64,000 nucleotides of DNA from Streptomyces sp. 846.5 (GCF_004365705.1 NZ_SOBN01000001.1:2590001-2654000); one strand, 5' to 3'; counted from the stretch's first letter, positions 1-9,208 are shown. Notes: generated from the letters alone by a model not told the origin. Program-made: numbers and translations.

Positions 1-130
1 GTACGGACGCTTCCTTCGAGCGGCTTTCACACCAGCCCTCCGGGCGCTTCCTTCGTTTCCTACCGTACCAGACCGTTTCCGGCCCGTTCCGACGAGTGAA
101 ACTCTAGCGGAATTCCTCGATCCAAGCCAA
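1..130 (-). promoter_or_regulatory. Possible promoter and leader of an rRNA operon to the left
   Basis: No convincing protein gene lies in positions 1-321. On the minus strand there is a candidate promoter, TTGGCT (130-125) and TAGAGT (106-101) separated by 18 bases. It is followed by a purine-rich tract with repeated GGAAG/GGAAC words ending GAAGGAAGCGTCCGTAC at the window edge. From memory, Streptomyces 16S rRNA leaders contain a GAAGG..GCGTCCGTTC-type segment ahead of the mature 16S region. The resemblance is by eye only; a protein-gene promoter is the alternative. Confidence 0.35.
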
Positions 131-260
131 TTCCGCCGCATTCCCGAATTCAGGCATGGCGAAACACAGCCACACCGTCTCATCAGGGGTTTTGCCGCCA
201 CCGCTGTCCGCAGGGCAACTCGCAGAACACTACCCACGCCCCACCAGCGGGTCAAATCGA

Positions 261-300
261 GGTCGGCCCGGCAACGACGCACGTCGTTGCCGGGCCGACC
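261..300 (-). terminator. Hairpin terminator downstream of mmsA
   Basis: A perfect 18-bp inverted repeat (261-278 with 283-300) encloses a 4-base GCAC loop, 21 bases after the mmsA stop. No long T tract follows, which is usual for streptomycete terminators. It separates mmsA from whatever is transcribed further left. Confidence 0.85.
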
Positions 301-321
301 GGGGTACAGCTGGAGCTGCTG

Positions 322-1845
322 TCAGGCGTTCGTCGGGAAACCGAGGTTGATGCCGCCGTGGCTGGGGTCGAGCCAGCGGGAGGTGACGGCCTTGCTGCGG
401 GTGAAGAAGTGGACGCCGTCGGGGCCGTAGGCGTGGCTGTCGCCGAAGAGGGACGCCTTCCAGCCGCCGAAGGAGTAGTAGGCGACCGGGACCGGGATCG
501 GCACGTTGATGCCGACCATGCCGACCTCGACCTCGTTCTGGAAGCGCCGGGCCGCGCCGCCGTCGTTGGTGAAGATGGCGGTGCCGTTGCCGTACGGGTT
601 GCTGTTGATGAGCTCCAGGCCCTCCTCGTACGAGGAGACCCGGACGATCGACAGCACCGGGCCGAAGATCTCGTCGTTGTAGACGGACATGCCGGGCTTG
701 ACGTGGTCGAAGAGGGTCGGGCCGAGCCAGAAGCCGTCCGTGGTCTCGGTGCCGTTCTTATCCGCGCCGGTGATCGGGTGCTTGCGGCCGTCCACCGCGA
801 GCTCCGCGCCGTCGGCGAGGCCGGAGTCCAGGTAGGAGGTGACCTTGTCCCGGTGCACGCCGGTGACCAGCGGACCCATGTCCGAGTCGCCGTTGCAGCC
901 CGGGCCGACCTTGAGGGTGGCCATCCGCTGCTTGATCTTCTCGACCAGCTCGTCGCCGATCGGGTCGACGGCCACCAGCACGGACACCGCCATGCAGCGC
1001 TCGCCCGCCGCGCCGAAGCCGGCGTTGATGGCCGAGTCGGCAGCCAGATCGAGGTCCGAGTCGGGCAGGACCAGCATGTGGTTCTTGGCGCCGCCGAGGG
1101 CCTGGACGCGCTTGCCGTACCGGGTGCCCGTCTCGTAGACGTAGCGGGCGATCGGGGTGGAGCCGACGAAGGAGACCGACTTGACGTCCGGGTGCTCCAG
1201 CAGACGGTCGACCGAGACCTTGTCACCGTGGACGACGTTGAAGACGCCGTCGGGCAGACCGGCCTCCTGCCACAGCTCGGCGATGAACTGGGCCGCGGAG
1301 GGGTCCTTCTCCGAGGGCTTGAGGATCACGGTGTTGCCGGCCGCGATGGCGATCGGGAAGAACCACATCGGGACCATCGCCGGGAAGTTGAACGGCGAGA
1401 TGATCGCGACCGGGCCGAGGGGCTGGCGGATCGAGTAGACGTCGACCCCGGTCGAGGCCTGCTCGGTGAATCCACCCTTGAGCAGCTGCGGGATGCCGCA
1501 GGCGTACTCGACGACCTCCTGGCCGCGGGCGATCTCGCCGAGCGCGTCCGAGTGCACCTTGCCGTGCTCGGCGACAATGATCGCGGCCAGCTCGTCCTTG
1601 CGGGCGTTCAGCAGCTCGCGGAAGTTGAAGAGCACGGTGGTGCGCTTGGCGAGGGAGGCGTTGCGCCAGTCGCCGAAGGCCGTGACGGCGGCGCCGACGG
1701 CGGCATCCACCTCCGCGATGGTCGCGAAGTCGACCTGGCCGGTGACCTTGCCCGTCGCCGGGTCGAAGATGTCACCGCGGCGCGGGGCGCTGCCCGCAGT
1801 GGCGACCTGCTTGCCGCCGATCCAGTGGGTGATGTGCTTGCTCAA
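322..1845 (-). CDS. mmsA: CoA-acylating methylmalonate/malonate-semialdehyde dehydrogenase
   Basis: This 507-residue cytosolic aldehyde dehydrogenase oxidises methylmalonate semialdehyde (valine, thymine) to propionyl-CoA, or malonate semialdehyde (beta-alanine) to acetyl-CoA, using NAD and CoA. The NAD-site stretch SPFNFPAMVPMWFFP lies at 150-164. The catalytic Cys284 is in GERCMAV, as in the IolA/MmsA branch, where the usual active-site Glu is absent. I chose the TTG at 1845 because GGAGG sits 7 bases upstream and the protein then starts SKHITHWIGGK, the usual family start; an in-frame upstream start at 1935 would add an Arg-rich tail without homology. Beside the amine-degradation genes it could consume malonate semialdehyde made by transamination of beta-alanine. 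The branch is certain; the in vivo substrate is inferred. Confidence 0.93.
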   Translation of the reverse strand: MSKHITHWIGGKQVATAGSAPRRGDIFDPATGKVTGQVDFATIAEVDAAVGAAVTAFGDWRNASLAKRTTVLFNFRELLNARKDELAAIIVAEHGKVHSDALGEIARGQEVVEYACGIPQLLKGGFTEQASTGVDVYSIRQPLGPVAIISPFNFPAMVPMWFFPIAIAAGNTVILKPSEKDPSAAQFIAELWQEAGLPDGVFNVVHGDKVSVDRLLEHPDVKSVSFVGSTPIARYVYETGTRYGKRVQALGGAKNHMLVLPDSDLDLAADSAINAGFGAAGERCMAVSVLVAVDPIGDELVEKIKQRMATLKVGPGCNGDSDMGPLVTGVHRDKVTSYLDSGLADGAELAVDGRKHPITGADKNGTETTDGFWLGPTLFDHVKPGMSVYNDEIFGPVLSIVRVSSYEEGLELINSNPYGNGTAIFTNDGGAARRFQNEVEVGMVGINVPIPVPVAYYSFGGWKASLFGDSHAYGPDGVHFFTRSKAVTSRWLDPSHGGINLGFPTNA

Positions 1846-1967
1846 CGTCTGCCTCCGAGTCCGGGCGGGGCACAGGGATCTCACCAGCGGGTGCCGCGCT
1901 CTCCACATTCTGTTGCGGCGCGGGCGTCGGCTCAATCAGCAGGTTGTCGGGGGAATCCGATTCGCCC

Positions 1968-2429
1968 TTACACCTCGTCCGACTCCCCGCTCAGCAGCGC
2001 CGCCGCCTCGTGCATCGCGAGCTCCAGCATCACCGGGTCGTTGAGGGTTCCGCTGCCGTCGGGGGGCACCAGCCACCGCAGGCCGCGGCCGGCCCGGCCG
2101 GGATAGGGGACGGCCAGCCAGGCGCCGGGACCGGCGGTGCGGACCCCCGTCCCCACCCAGCGCGCGGCGGTGCCCGGGGGAACGAAGAAACCGACCCGGA
2201 AGTCGCCGAAGTCCGCGAGCACCGGCCCCGGTTCGGATTCGAGGCGCAGCAGGACGTCGACGGTGATCCGCCCCAGCTCGCCGGGCACTATCAGCACGTC
2301 CCACAGACGACCGGCCGGCAGCAGGGCGATCCCCAGGGCGCTGCGCTCCCACTCCCAGCGGCATGCCTCCGGATCGGGGGCGGCGGCGCTCAGCCACTCG
2401 ACGGCGCCCCGTTCTTCCATGCTCTCCAT
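1968..2429 (-). CDS. Conserved actinobacterial protein, primase-polymerase-like relative
   Basis: This 153-residue soluble protein has no motif of known catalysis. By eye it aligns over about 100 residues with the protein at 53617-54249: a RLWDVLIVP-type strand, then PGPVL, a hydrophobic strand ending in VPPGTAARW, and a final (R)WLVPPDG ... helix. Streptomycetes carry several such proteins, often annotated as bifunctional DNA primase/polymerase because they resemble part of that N-terminal domain; I see no catalytic acidic triad here. It starts 123 bases upstream of mmsA in the same direction and could be co-transcribed. The ATG at 2429 is used; a second in-frame Met at residue 4 is also possible. 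Function unknown. Confidence 0.75.
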   Translation of the reverse strand: MESMEERGAVEWLSAAAPDPEACRWEWERSALGIALLPAGRLWDVLIVPGELGRITVDVLLRLESEPGPVLADFGDFRVGFFVPPGTAARWVGTGVRTAGPGAWLAVPYPGRAGRGLRWLVPPDGSGTLNDPVMLELAMHEAAALLSGESDEV

Positions 2430-2626
2430 CGCTCCTCGCCCTCCACGTCCTCCCGACGAGGCCCCGAAGCGGACTCGTTGGTAACCAGAGAGAGCGACAT
2501 CCGGCCCAGCTCTTACACGGTTGTCGGCAACATCCTCAATCCGTGGGAGCGAACACGGGGCGAAAAGGCGCGTACGGGTGCGAAGAGCGGCGCGTACCCG
2601 CTATTGGACAGGCGCGGCAGACGGGA

Positions 2627-4021
2627 TCAGCTGTCGAAGCCGAGGCCGAGGGCGTCCATGGCCTTGAGCCAGAGGTTGCGCCTGCCCTGGTTGTGGTCGG
2701 CCCGGTCCAGGGACCACTTGGTGATGCCGATGCCTGCCCATTTCACCGGCTCCGGCGGGAAGGGCATCGGCTTGCTCTTCACCATCTCCAGTGCGGTGCG
2801 CTCGGTCTCCCGGCCCGTCAGCAGGTCGAGCATGACCTCGGCTCCGAAGCGGGTGGCGCCGACGCCCAGTCCGGTGTAACCGAGGGCGTAGGAGACCCTG
2901 CCCTTGTGGGCGGTACCGAAGAAGGCGGAGAAGCGGCTGCAGGTGTCGATCGCACCGCCCCAGGCGTGGCTGAATCTGACCCCTTCGAGCTGCGGGAACG
3001 CGGTGAAGAAGTGCCCGGCCAGCTTCTCGTAGGTCTCGGGGCGGTGGTCGTACTCGTCCCGGACCTTGCCGCCGTAGTGGTAGATCGCGTCGTAGCCGCC
3101 CCAGAGGATGCGGTTGTCGGCGGAGATCCGGAAGTAGTGGAACTGGTTGGCGCAGTCACCCAGTCCCTGGCGGTTCTTCCAGCCGATGGAGTCCAGTTGC
3201 TGCTCCGTCAGCGGCTCGGTCATCAGCGCGAAGTCGTACACCGGGGCCAGGAAGGGCCGGACCCTCTTCACCAGGTTGGGGAAGATGTTGGTGCCCAGCG
3301 CCACGTGCCTGGCGAAGACCCGTCCGTACGGGGTGCGGACGGCCATGCCGGTACCGCTCTCGGCGAGCTGGGTGGCAGGCGTGTGCTCGAAGATCCGTAC
3401 GCCCTGCTCCAGGCAGGCGCGCTTGAGGCCCCAGGCGAGCTTGGCCGGGTGGACCATCGCCACACCGTCCTTGTCCCAGAGCCCGGCGAGGAAGGTGGGC
3501 GAGTCGACCTCGGCGCGGACCGCGTCGGCGTCGAGGAAGTCGACCTCCAGTCCGTGCGCGGCCATCAGCTCGGCGCCTTCGCGCAGCTCCTGCGCCTGGT
3601 AGGGCTCGGTGGCGACATCCAGCTCGCCGGTGCGCTCCCAGTCGCAGTCGATGCTGTAGCGCTTGACCGCGTCCTCGATGGCCTGGAGGTTCTCCCGGCC
3701 GAGGCGCTCCAGGGTGTCGATCTCGTCGGGCCAGCGCTCCAGGCCGTTGAAGAAGCCGTGGGTGAGGCTGGCCGCGCAGAAGCCGCCGTTGCGGCCGGAG
3801 GCGGCCCAGCCGACCTCCTTGCCCTCGACCAGGACGACGTCGAGGGAGGGGTCGCGCTCCTTGGCGATCAGCGCGGTCCACAGGCCGGAGTAGCCACCGC
3901 CGACGACCAGCAGGTCGCAGGCGACGTCGCCGACCAGGGCGGGCAGGGCTTCGGGCCTGGCCGGGTCGGCCAGCCAGAAGGAGGTGTACTGGACGTCGGC
4001 GAGGGAATGGGCCGGATCCAT
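2627..4021 (-). CDS. FAD-dependent amine oxidoreductase, gamma-glutamylputrescine oxidase-like
   Basis: This is a 464-residue DAO-family flavoprotein. The dinucleotide motif VVGGGYSG is at 39-46, with a downstream acidic residue in VVLVEG, and GWAASGRNGGF follows, a signature of the PuuB/OrdL branch that oxidises gamma-glutamyl-putrescine or related secondary amines to an aldehyde with H2O2 release. The C-terminal block GYTGLGVGATRFGAEVMLDLL is the conserved FAD-closing segment. The ATG at 4021 is followed by the usual N-terminal extension ahead of the Rossmann fold. It lies 64 bases after an aminoaldehyde dehydrogenase gene, giving a plausible oxidase/dehydrogenase pair on one transcript. 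Exact substrate is inferred from context; sarcosine-type or polyamine substrates remain possible. Confidence 0.88.
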   Translation of the reverse strand: MDPAHSLADVQYTSFWLADPARPEALPALVGDVACDLLVVGGGYSGLWTALIAKERDPSLDVVLVEGKEVGWAASGRNGGFCAASLTHGFFNGLERWPDEIDTLERLGRENLQAIEDAVKRYSIDCDWERTGELDVATEPYQAQELREGAELMAAHGLEVDFLDADAVRAEVDSPTFLAGLWDKDGVAMVHPAKLAWGLKRACLEQGVRIFEHTPATQLAESGTGMAVRTPYGRVFARHVALGTNIFPNLVKRVRPFLAPVYDFALMTEPLTEQQLDSIGWKNRQGLGDCANQFHYFRISADNRILWGGYDAIYHYGGKVRDEYDHRPETYEKLAGHFFTAFPQLEGVRFSHAWGGAIDTCSRFSAFFGTAHKGRVSYALGYTGLGVGATRFGAEVMLDLLTGRETERTALEMVKSKPMPFPPEPVKWAGIGITKWSLDRADHNQGRRNLWLKAMDALGLGFDS

Positions 4022-4085
4022 GTTCTCACTGCTCTCTGATGCACCCTCAGGGTGCGGTAGGAAGGGTTGTCCGACGGTACGCGGC

Positions 4086-5621
4086 CTACTGCTCGCGGTC
4101 GCCGAAGATGGTGCGGTGCCAGTCCTTGCGGGCCACCGCGGTGATGTCCTGCATGACGTGCTTGACCTGCGTGTACTCGTCGAGGGAGTACTGCGACATG
4201 TCCTTGCCGTAGCCGGACGCCTTGTACCCGCCGTGCGGCATCTCGCTGATGATGGGGATGTGGTCGTTGACCCAGACGCAGCCGGCCTTGATCTCGCGGG
4301 TGGCGCGCAGCGAGCGGTAGACGTCGCGGGTCCAGGCGGAGGCCGCGAGGCCGTACGGGGTGTCGTTGGCGAGCTGCAGGCCCTGCTCGTCGCTGTCGAA
4401 CGGGAGGACGACCAGGACCGGGCCGAAGATCTCGCTCTGGACCACCTCGGCGTCCTGGGCGACACCGGTGATCAGCGTCGGGCGGTAGTAGGCGCCGAGG
4501 GTCAGGTCGGTGCCGTCGTGGCCCTTGTCCGGGGCGTACCCGCCGGCGGCGATGGTGGCGCCGTAGCCGCGGGCGCGCTCGACGAAGCCGGCGACGCTGT
4601 CGCGCTGCCGGAAGGAGACCAGCGGGCCGAGGTCGGTCTGCGGGTTGAACGGGTCGCCCAGGCGGACCTGCTCGAAGAGCTCGGCGACGCCCGCCACGAA
4701 GGCGTCGAACAGCGGGCGCTGGACATAGGCGCGGGTCGCCGCGGTGCAGTCCTGGCCGGTGTTGATCAGTGAGGCGGCGACGGCGCCGTTGACGGCGGCG
4801 TCCAGATCGGCATCGTCGAAGACCACGAAGGGGGCCTTGCCGCCGAGTTCCAGGTGGGTGCGCTTGACGGTCTGCACGGCGAGCTCGCCGACGCGCTTGC
4901 CGACGCCGGTCGAGCCGGTGAAGGAGACCATCGAGACGTCGGGGTGCGAGACCAGGTGCTCGCCGGCGGTACGGCCGGCGCCGGTGATGACGTTCACCAC
5001 GCCGTCGGGGATCCCGGCGTCGGTGCAGGCCTGCGCGAACATCAGCGAGGTCAGCGGGGTGAGTTCGGCCGGCTTGAGGACGATGGTGTTGCCTGCGGCG
5101 ATGGCCGGGAGGATCTTCCAGGCGGCCATCTGCAGCGGGTAGTTCCACGGCGAGATGGAGCCGACCACGCCGATGGGCTCGCGGCGGATCGAGGAGGTGT
5201 GGTCGCCGGAGAACTCACCGGTGGCCTTGCCCTCCAGGTTGCGGGCCGCCCCGGCGAAGAAGGCGGCGTTGTCGACGGTGCCGGGCACGTCGAACTCGGT
5301 GGAGAGCTTGATCGGCTTGCCGGTCTGGGCGCTCTCGACCTGCGCGAAGTCCTCGGCGCGCTCGGCGAGGATGCCGGAGAGCCTGGTGAGGGCCTCGGAG
5401 CGGGCGCCGGGCGTCGCGTTCGACCAGGCGGGGAAGGCGGCGCGGGCTGCCGCCACCGCGTCGTCGACGTCGGCGGTGGAGGCGAGGCGCACCCGCTGCA
5501 CCAGGCTGCCGTCGGCGGGGTTGACCACGTCGAAGGTCTCCGTCCCGGTGCCCTCGCGCAGCGCTCCGGCCAGGTACTGGGCCCCGGCGTCGAAGCGGGA
5601 GCCGACGGTGTTCCGGGTCAT
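4086..5621 (-). CDS. NAD-dependent aminoaldehyde (gamma-aminobutyraldehyde-type) dehydrogenase
   Basis: A 511-residue aldehyde dehydrogenase. The oxyanion Asn is in SPWNYP (Asn160), the general base Glu258 is in LELGGK, and the nucleophile Cys292 is in NTGQDCTAATR, a sequence typical of gamma-aminobutyraldehyde/betaine-aldehyde dehydrogenases (Prr/PatD group). The ATG at 5621 has GGAGG 5 bases upstream. It is the first gene of a leftward unit with the FAD oxidoreductase and faces a divergent PucR regulator across 212 bases. Known family members oxidise the aldehyde formed from putrescine or gamma-glutamylputrescine, giving GABA or its gamma-glutamyl derivative. Pathway assignment is inference. 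Confidence 0.9.
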   Translation of the reverse strand: MTRNTVGSRFDAGAQYLAGALREGTGTETFDVVNPADGSLVQRVRLASTADVDDAVAAARAAFPAWSNATPGARSEALTRLSGILAERAEDFAQVESAQTGKPIKLSTEFDVPGTVDNAAFFAGAARNLEGKATGEFSGDHTSSIRREPIGVVGSISPWNYPLQMAAWKILPAIAAGNTIVLKPAELTPLTSLMFAQACTDAGIPDGVVNVITGAGRTAGEHLVSHPDVSMVSFTGSTGVGKRVGELAVQTVKRTHLELGGKAPFVVFDDADLDAAVNGAVAASLINTGQDCTAATRAYVQRPLFDAFVAGVAELFEQVRLGDPFNPQTDLGPLVSFRQRDSVAGFVERARGYGATIAAGGYAPDKGHDGTDLTLGAYYRPTLITGVAQDAEVVQSEIFGPVLVVLPFDSDEQGLQLANDTPYGLAASAWTRDVYRSLRATREIKAGCVWVNDHIPIISEMPHGGYKASGYGKDMSQYSLDEYTQVKHVMQDITAVARKDWHRTIFGDREQ

Positions 5622-5757
5622 GTGTTCCTCCAGCGACAGCGTGCATCCAGGGCAGGGCGCCCACTCTGCGTACGATGCCCCGGTTCGGACGGGCCCGGCA
5701 AGCAACAGTGCGCAAGGCAGATCGTTACTGGCATTACACCCTGCCAGCACAGTGGAA

Positions 5758-5785
5758 TCCGACACCTCGTTGCCCGCATGTCGGA
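5758..5785. promoter_or_regulatory. Candidate operator in the divergent ALDH/PucR promoter region
   Basis: TCCGACA (5758-5764) and TGTCGGA (5779-5785) form a perfect 7-bp inverted repeat with a 14-base spacer. It extends with one mismatch to GGA-TCCGACA outwards. It sits 49 bases before the PucR gene start and 137 bases before the dehydrogenase start, a fitting place for an autoregulating divergent repressor or activator. Which protein binds is not known. Confidence 0.45.
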
Positions 5786-5833
5786 TCCGGCTGACACTAT
5801 GAAGGGATTCCACGATCGTTTTCGGAGGTCCCG

Positions 5834-7492
5834 TTGTTCCCCACCGTCGCCCGCGTCCTGGAACTGGACGCGGTCACCCGTGGTCTGCCCGAGGTCGTGG
5901 CCGGCCGGGAGCACCTGGAGCGCCCGGTGCGCTGGGTGCATGTCAGCGAGCTGCCGGACGTCGCGGGCATGCTGCAGGGCGGCGAGCTGATCCTGACCAC
6001 CGGCATCGCCCTTCCGGAGCACCGCGACGGGCTCGCGCAGTACGTCAAGGAGCTGGCCGACGTGGGGGTGGCCGGCCTGGTGGTGGAGTTCGGGCGGCGC
6101 TACTTCGACAACCTGCCGCGCGCCCTGGTCCATGCGGCCGAGCAGCGGGGACTGCCGCTGATCGTGCTCCGCCGCGAGCTGCGCTTCGTCGCGGTGACCG
6201 AGGCCGTGCACGCGCTGGTGGTCAACGCCCAGCTGGAGGAGTTGCGGTCGTCGGAGGAGATCCACCAGACCTTCAACGAGCTGGCGGTCGAGGGCGCGGA
6301 ACCGGTCGAGGTGGTGCAGCAGGTGTCCCGGATGGCCGGGGCGCCGGTGGTGCTGGAGAACCTGTCACACCAGGTGCTGGCGTACGACACCGGAGGCCAG
6401 AACGCCCAGGTGCTGCTGGCGGGCTGGGAGTCGCGGTCCCGGGGGGTGCGGCCGAAGGGCCGGACCGGGCACGATCCGCGGACCGGCTGGCTGGTCACCG
6501 CGGTGGGGGCGCGCGGGCACGACTGGGGGCGCCTGGTCCTGCTGGGCGCGCCGAGCTCGGCGCAGGAGGACGTCGCCCCCGCGGAGGCCTCACACCGGCA
6601 CACCATGCTGCTGGAGCGCGCCGCCGCCACCCTGGCGCTGAACCGGCTGCTGGTGCGCGACCGGGAGAGCCTGGAGCGGCAGACCCATCGCACGCTGCTG
6701 TCCGGGATCCTGACGCATGCGCTGACGGTGTCGGACGTGGCGCTGCGCGCCTCGGCACTCGGCGTTCCGCTGGAGGGGCGGCGACTGGTCGGGGTGGTGC
6801 TGCGGCAGCGCCGCGGGAGCGCCCCGGCGGCGCTGGAGGCGCAGGCGCGGCTGCGCGACTTCACCGAGACGGCGGCTGCCGCCGTCCGGGAGAAGCGGCT
6901 GACCGCGCTGGTCGGCGCGCTGGACGACGAGGCGGTGGGCCTGCTGGTCTCGCTGGGTCCGCGCGACGACGAACACACGGCGCTGGAGGGCTTCGCCTCC
7001 TCGCTGCGGCGACTGGTGCTCGAGGCGGAGCAGCCCGAGCCGGTGATCGCCGTGGGCTCCTCCGTCGGCGCTGTGCGCGACGCCCGACGCACCCTGGTCG
7101 AGGCCACCCAGGTCGCAGACGCCGCGCTGCACGACGCCCCCGCCACCGGCGCCCGCTCGGCCTCCTACTACCGCCTCCCCGACGTCCGGCTGCGCGGCCT
7201 GCTGCACCTGCTGCGCGACGACGCGCGGCTGCAGACGTACGTGGAGCGGGAGCTGGGACCGCTGCTGGCGTACGACGCGGAGCACGGGAGCCAGTTGATC
7301 CAGATGCTGCGGATCTACCTGGAGCAGGGCCGCAACAAGTCCGCGGCGGCGGACGCGGCCCATCTGTCCCGGCCCTCGTTCTACGACCGGCTGCACAAGG
7401 TCGAGCGGGTGCTCGGGGTCGACCTGGACCAGGTGGAGTCCTGCCTGTCGCTGCACGTCGCGCTGCTGGCGCTGGACGCGGTGCGGCGGTAG
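5834..7492 (+). CDS. PucR-family transcriptional regulator
   Basis: This 552-residue regulator has an N-terminal PucR sensory domain (about 5-130, beginning PTVARVLELDAV, with ELILTTG), a central GGDEF-like linker region, and a C-terminal PucR helix-turn-helix (about 490-545, RNKSAAADAAHLSRPSFYDRLHKVERVLGVDLD). PucR proteins typically activate purine, amino-acid or amine catabolic genes on binding an intermediate. Translation starts at TTG 5834 with GGAGGT 8 bases upstream; there is no better start nearby. It is divergent from the dehydrogenase/oxidase pair. From memory, a regulator in the equivalent S. coelicolor neighbourhood (EpuRI) controls polyamine utilisation, making this a likely counterpart, but identity is not proven here. 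Confidence 0.88.
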   Translation: MFPTVARVLELDAVTRGLPEVVAGREHLERPVRWVHVSELPDVAGMLQGGELILTTGIALPEHRDGLAQYVKELADVGVAGLVVEFGRRYFDNLPRALVHAAEQRGLPLIVLRRELRFVAVTEAVHALVVNAQLEELRSSEEIHQTFNELAVEGAEPVEVVQQVSRMAGAPVVLENLSHQVLAYDTGGQNAQVLLAGWESRSRGVRPKGRTGHDPRTGWLVTAVGARGHDWGRLVLLGAPSSAQEDVAPAEASHRHTMLLERAAATLALNRLLVRDRESLERQTHRTLLSGILTHALTVSDVALRASALGVPLEGRRLVGVVLRQRRGSAPAALEAQARLRDFTETAAAAVREKRLTALVGALDDEAVGLLVSLGPRDDEHTALEGFASSLRRLVLEAEQPEPVIAVGSSVGAVRDARRTLVEATQVADAALHDAPATGARSASYYRLPDVRLRGLLHLLRDDARLQTYVERELGPLLAYDAEHGSQLIQMLRIYLEQGRNKSAAADAAHLSRPSFYDRLHKVERVLGVDLDQVESCLSLHVALLALDAVRR

Positions 7493-7581
7493 CCCCGGAC
7501 GTGCCGCAGGACCGGACCCCGTCGGGAGTCCGGCCCTGCGCAGGCCGTCAGCCTTCGATCGAGGTCATACTCGCCTGTCGG

Positions 7582-9018
7582 TCAGCCGTCCAAGGACGTC
7601 ATGACGTGCTTGATGCGGGTGTAGTCCTCGAAGCCGTAGGCGGAGAGGTCCTTGCCGTAGCCGGACTTCTTGAAGCCGCCGTGCGGCATCTCGGCGACCA
7701 GGGGGATGTGGGTGTTGATCCACACGCAGCCGAAGTCGAGCCGCTTGGCCAGCCGCATGGCGCGGGCGTGGTCCTTGGTCCACACCGAGGACGCCAGGGC
7801 GTACTCCACGCCGTTGGCGTTGGCGATCGCCTCGGCCTCGGTGGAGAACTTCTGCACGGTGATCACCGGGCCGAAGACCTCGTTCTGGATGATCTCGTCG
7901 TCCTGCTGCAGGCCGGAGACCACGGTGGGGGCGTAGAAGTAGCCGGCCTCGCCGACCCGGTGCCCGCCCGCCTCGACCTTGGCGTGGGCGGGCAGGCGCT
8001 GGATGAAGCCGGTGACCTGGGCCAGCTGGTTGGCGTTGTTCAGCGGCCCGTACAGCACGTCCTCGTCGTCCGGCAGCCCGGTCTTCGTGTCGGCGGCGGC
8101 CTTGGCCAGCGCTGCCACGAACTCGTCGTGGATGGTCTCGTGGACCAGCACGCGGGTGGCGGCGGTGCAGTCCTGGCCGGCGTTGAAGTAGCCGGCCACG
8201 CTGATGCCCTCGACCGCCGCCGCAAGGTCGGCGTCCTCGAAGACCACCACCGGGGCCTTGCCGCCCAGCTCCAGGTGGACCCGCTTGACGTCCTTGGCCG
8301 CCGACCCGGCGACCTGGATCCCGGCCCGGACGGAGCCGGTGATGGAGGCCATCGCCGGGGTGGGGTGCTCGACCATCAGCCGGCCGGTCTCCCGGTCCCC
8401 GCACACCACGTTGAACACCCCGGGGGGAAGGATCTCGCCGATGATCTCGGCGAGCAGCACGGTGGAGGCGGGGGTGGTGTCCGAGGGCTTGAGGACCACC
8501 GTGTTGCCGGCGGCAATCGCCGGGGCGAACTTCCACACCGCCATCATCATCGGGTAGTTCCACGGAGCGACCTGGGCGCAGACCCCGACCGGCTCACGGC
8601 GCACGAAGGAGGTCATGCCCTCCATGTACTCGCCGCCGGACTTGCCCTCCAGCAGCCGGGCGGCGCCGGCGAAGAAGCGGATCTGGTCGACCATCGGCGG
8701 GATCTCCTCCGAGGCGGTCAGCCCCAGCGGCTTGCCGGTGTTCCGCGACTCGACCGCCACCAGCTCCTGGGCGCGGGCCTCGACCGCGTCGGCGATCTTC
8801 AGCAGGGCCAGCTGGCGCACCGAGGGGGTGGTCTCCCGCCAGCCCTCGAACGCCGCCGCGGCCGCGGCCATCGCCGCCTCCACATCCGCCTCGGCGGACA
8901 GCGGCGCGGTGGCGTACACCGCACCCGTGGTCGGATCCAAGACCTCGGTGGTACGACCGTCGGCCGCATCGGCGAACGCGCCGTTGATGTAGTTGCGCAG
9001 CGTTTGGAGCTCGCTCAC
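7582..9018 (-). CDS. Second aminoaldehyde dehydrogenase (gamma-aminobutyraldehyde/betaine-aldehyde type)
   Basis: A 478-residue NAD-dependent aldehyde dehydrogenase, similar in class but clearly divergent from the one at 4086-5621. Catalytic residues are Asn in APWNYP (154), Glu250 in LELGGK and Cys284 in NAGQDCTAATR. The C-terminal EMPHGGFKKSGYGKDLS is the usual substrate-tunnel end. It starts at GTG 9018, with AGAGG upstream. It is a single gene, convergent with the PucR gene and divergent from the Lrp regulator, so probably has its own promoter. Having two such enzymes fits separate C3 (3-aminopropanal) and C4 (4-aminobutanal) aldehydes from polyamines, which is inference. Confidence 0.9.
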   Translation of the reverse strand: MSELQTLRNYINGAFADAADGRTTEVLDPTTGAVYATAPLSAEADVEAAMAAAAAAFEGWRETTPSVRQLALLKIADAVEARAQELVAVESRNTGKPLGLTASEEIPPMVDQIRFFAGAARLLEGKSGGEYMEGMTSFVRREPVGVCAQVAPWNYPMMMAVWKFAPAIAAGNTVVLKPSDTTPASTVLLAEIIGEILPPGVFNVVCGDRETGRLMVEHPTPAMASITGSVRAGIQVAGSAAKDVKRVHLELGGKAPVVVFEDADLAAAVEGISVAGYFNAGQDCTAATRVLVHETIHDEFVAALAKAAADTKTGLPDDEDVLYGPLNNANQLAQVTGFIQRLPAHAKVEAGGHRVGEAGYFYAPTVVSGLQQDDEIIQNEVFGPVITVQKFSTEAEAIANANGVEYALASSVWTKDHARAMRLAKRLDFGCVWINTHIPLVAEMPHGGFKKSGYGKDLSAYGFEDYTRIKHVMTSLDG

Positions 9019-9208
9019 AGGGGACCTCTCCTCGAATCCGGCTCTCCGGCTCCTTTGATGCTGGTGATGCCGGCGACGGCACCAGCCTAGCCCTCCCTCT
9101 GCGGTTATCGGCAGACCTGGACCGCAGTAACAATGGAATCAGTACGTTTTCAGGCTTTGTGCAACGGAATCCCTTGCGAACGGACGCACGATAGGGCAGG
9201 GTGAGGAC
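9019..9208. promoter_or_regulatory. Divergent promoter region between dehydrogenase and Lrp-type regulator
   Basis: The 190 bases hold the promoters of both divergent genes. A short dyad GCAA-N9-TTGC at 9161-9177 lies 31 bases before the regulator start and resembles the loose inverted sites used by Lrp/AsnC proteins. No confident -10/-35 pair was picked. Confidence 0.3.

Noticed and set aside
156-350. Small plus-strand open frame near the left edge
   Set aside because: It runs through the mmsA terminator hairpin and the mmsA stop, has no ribosome site and no recognisable product.
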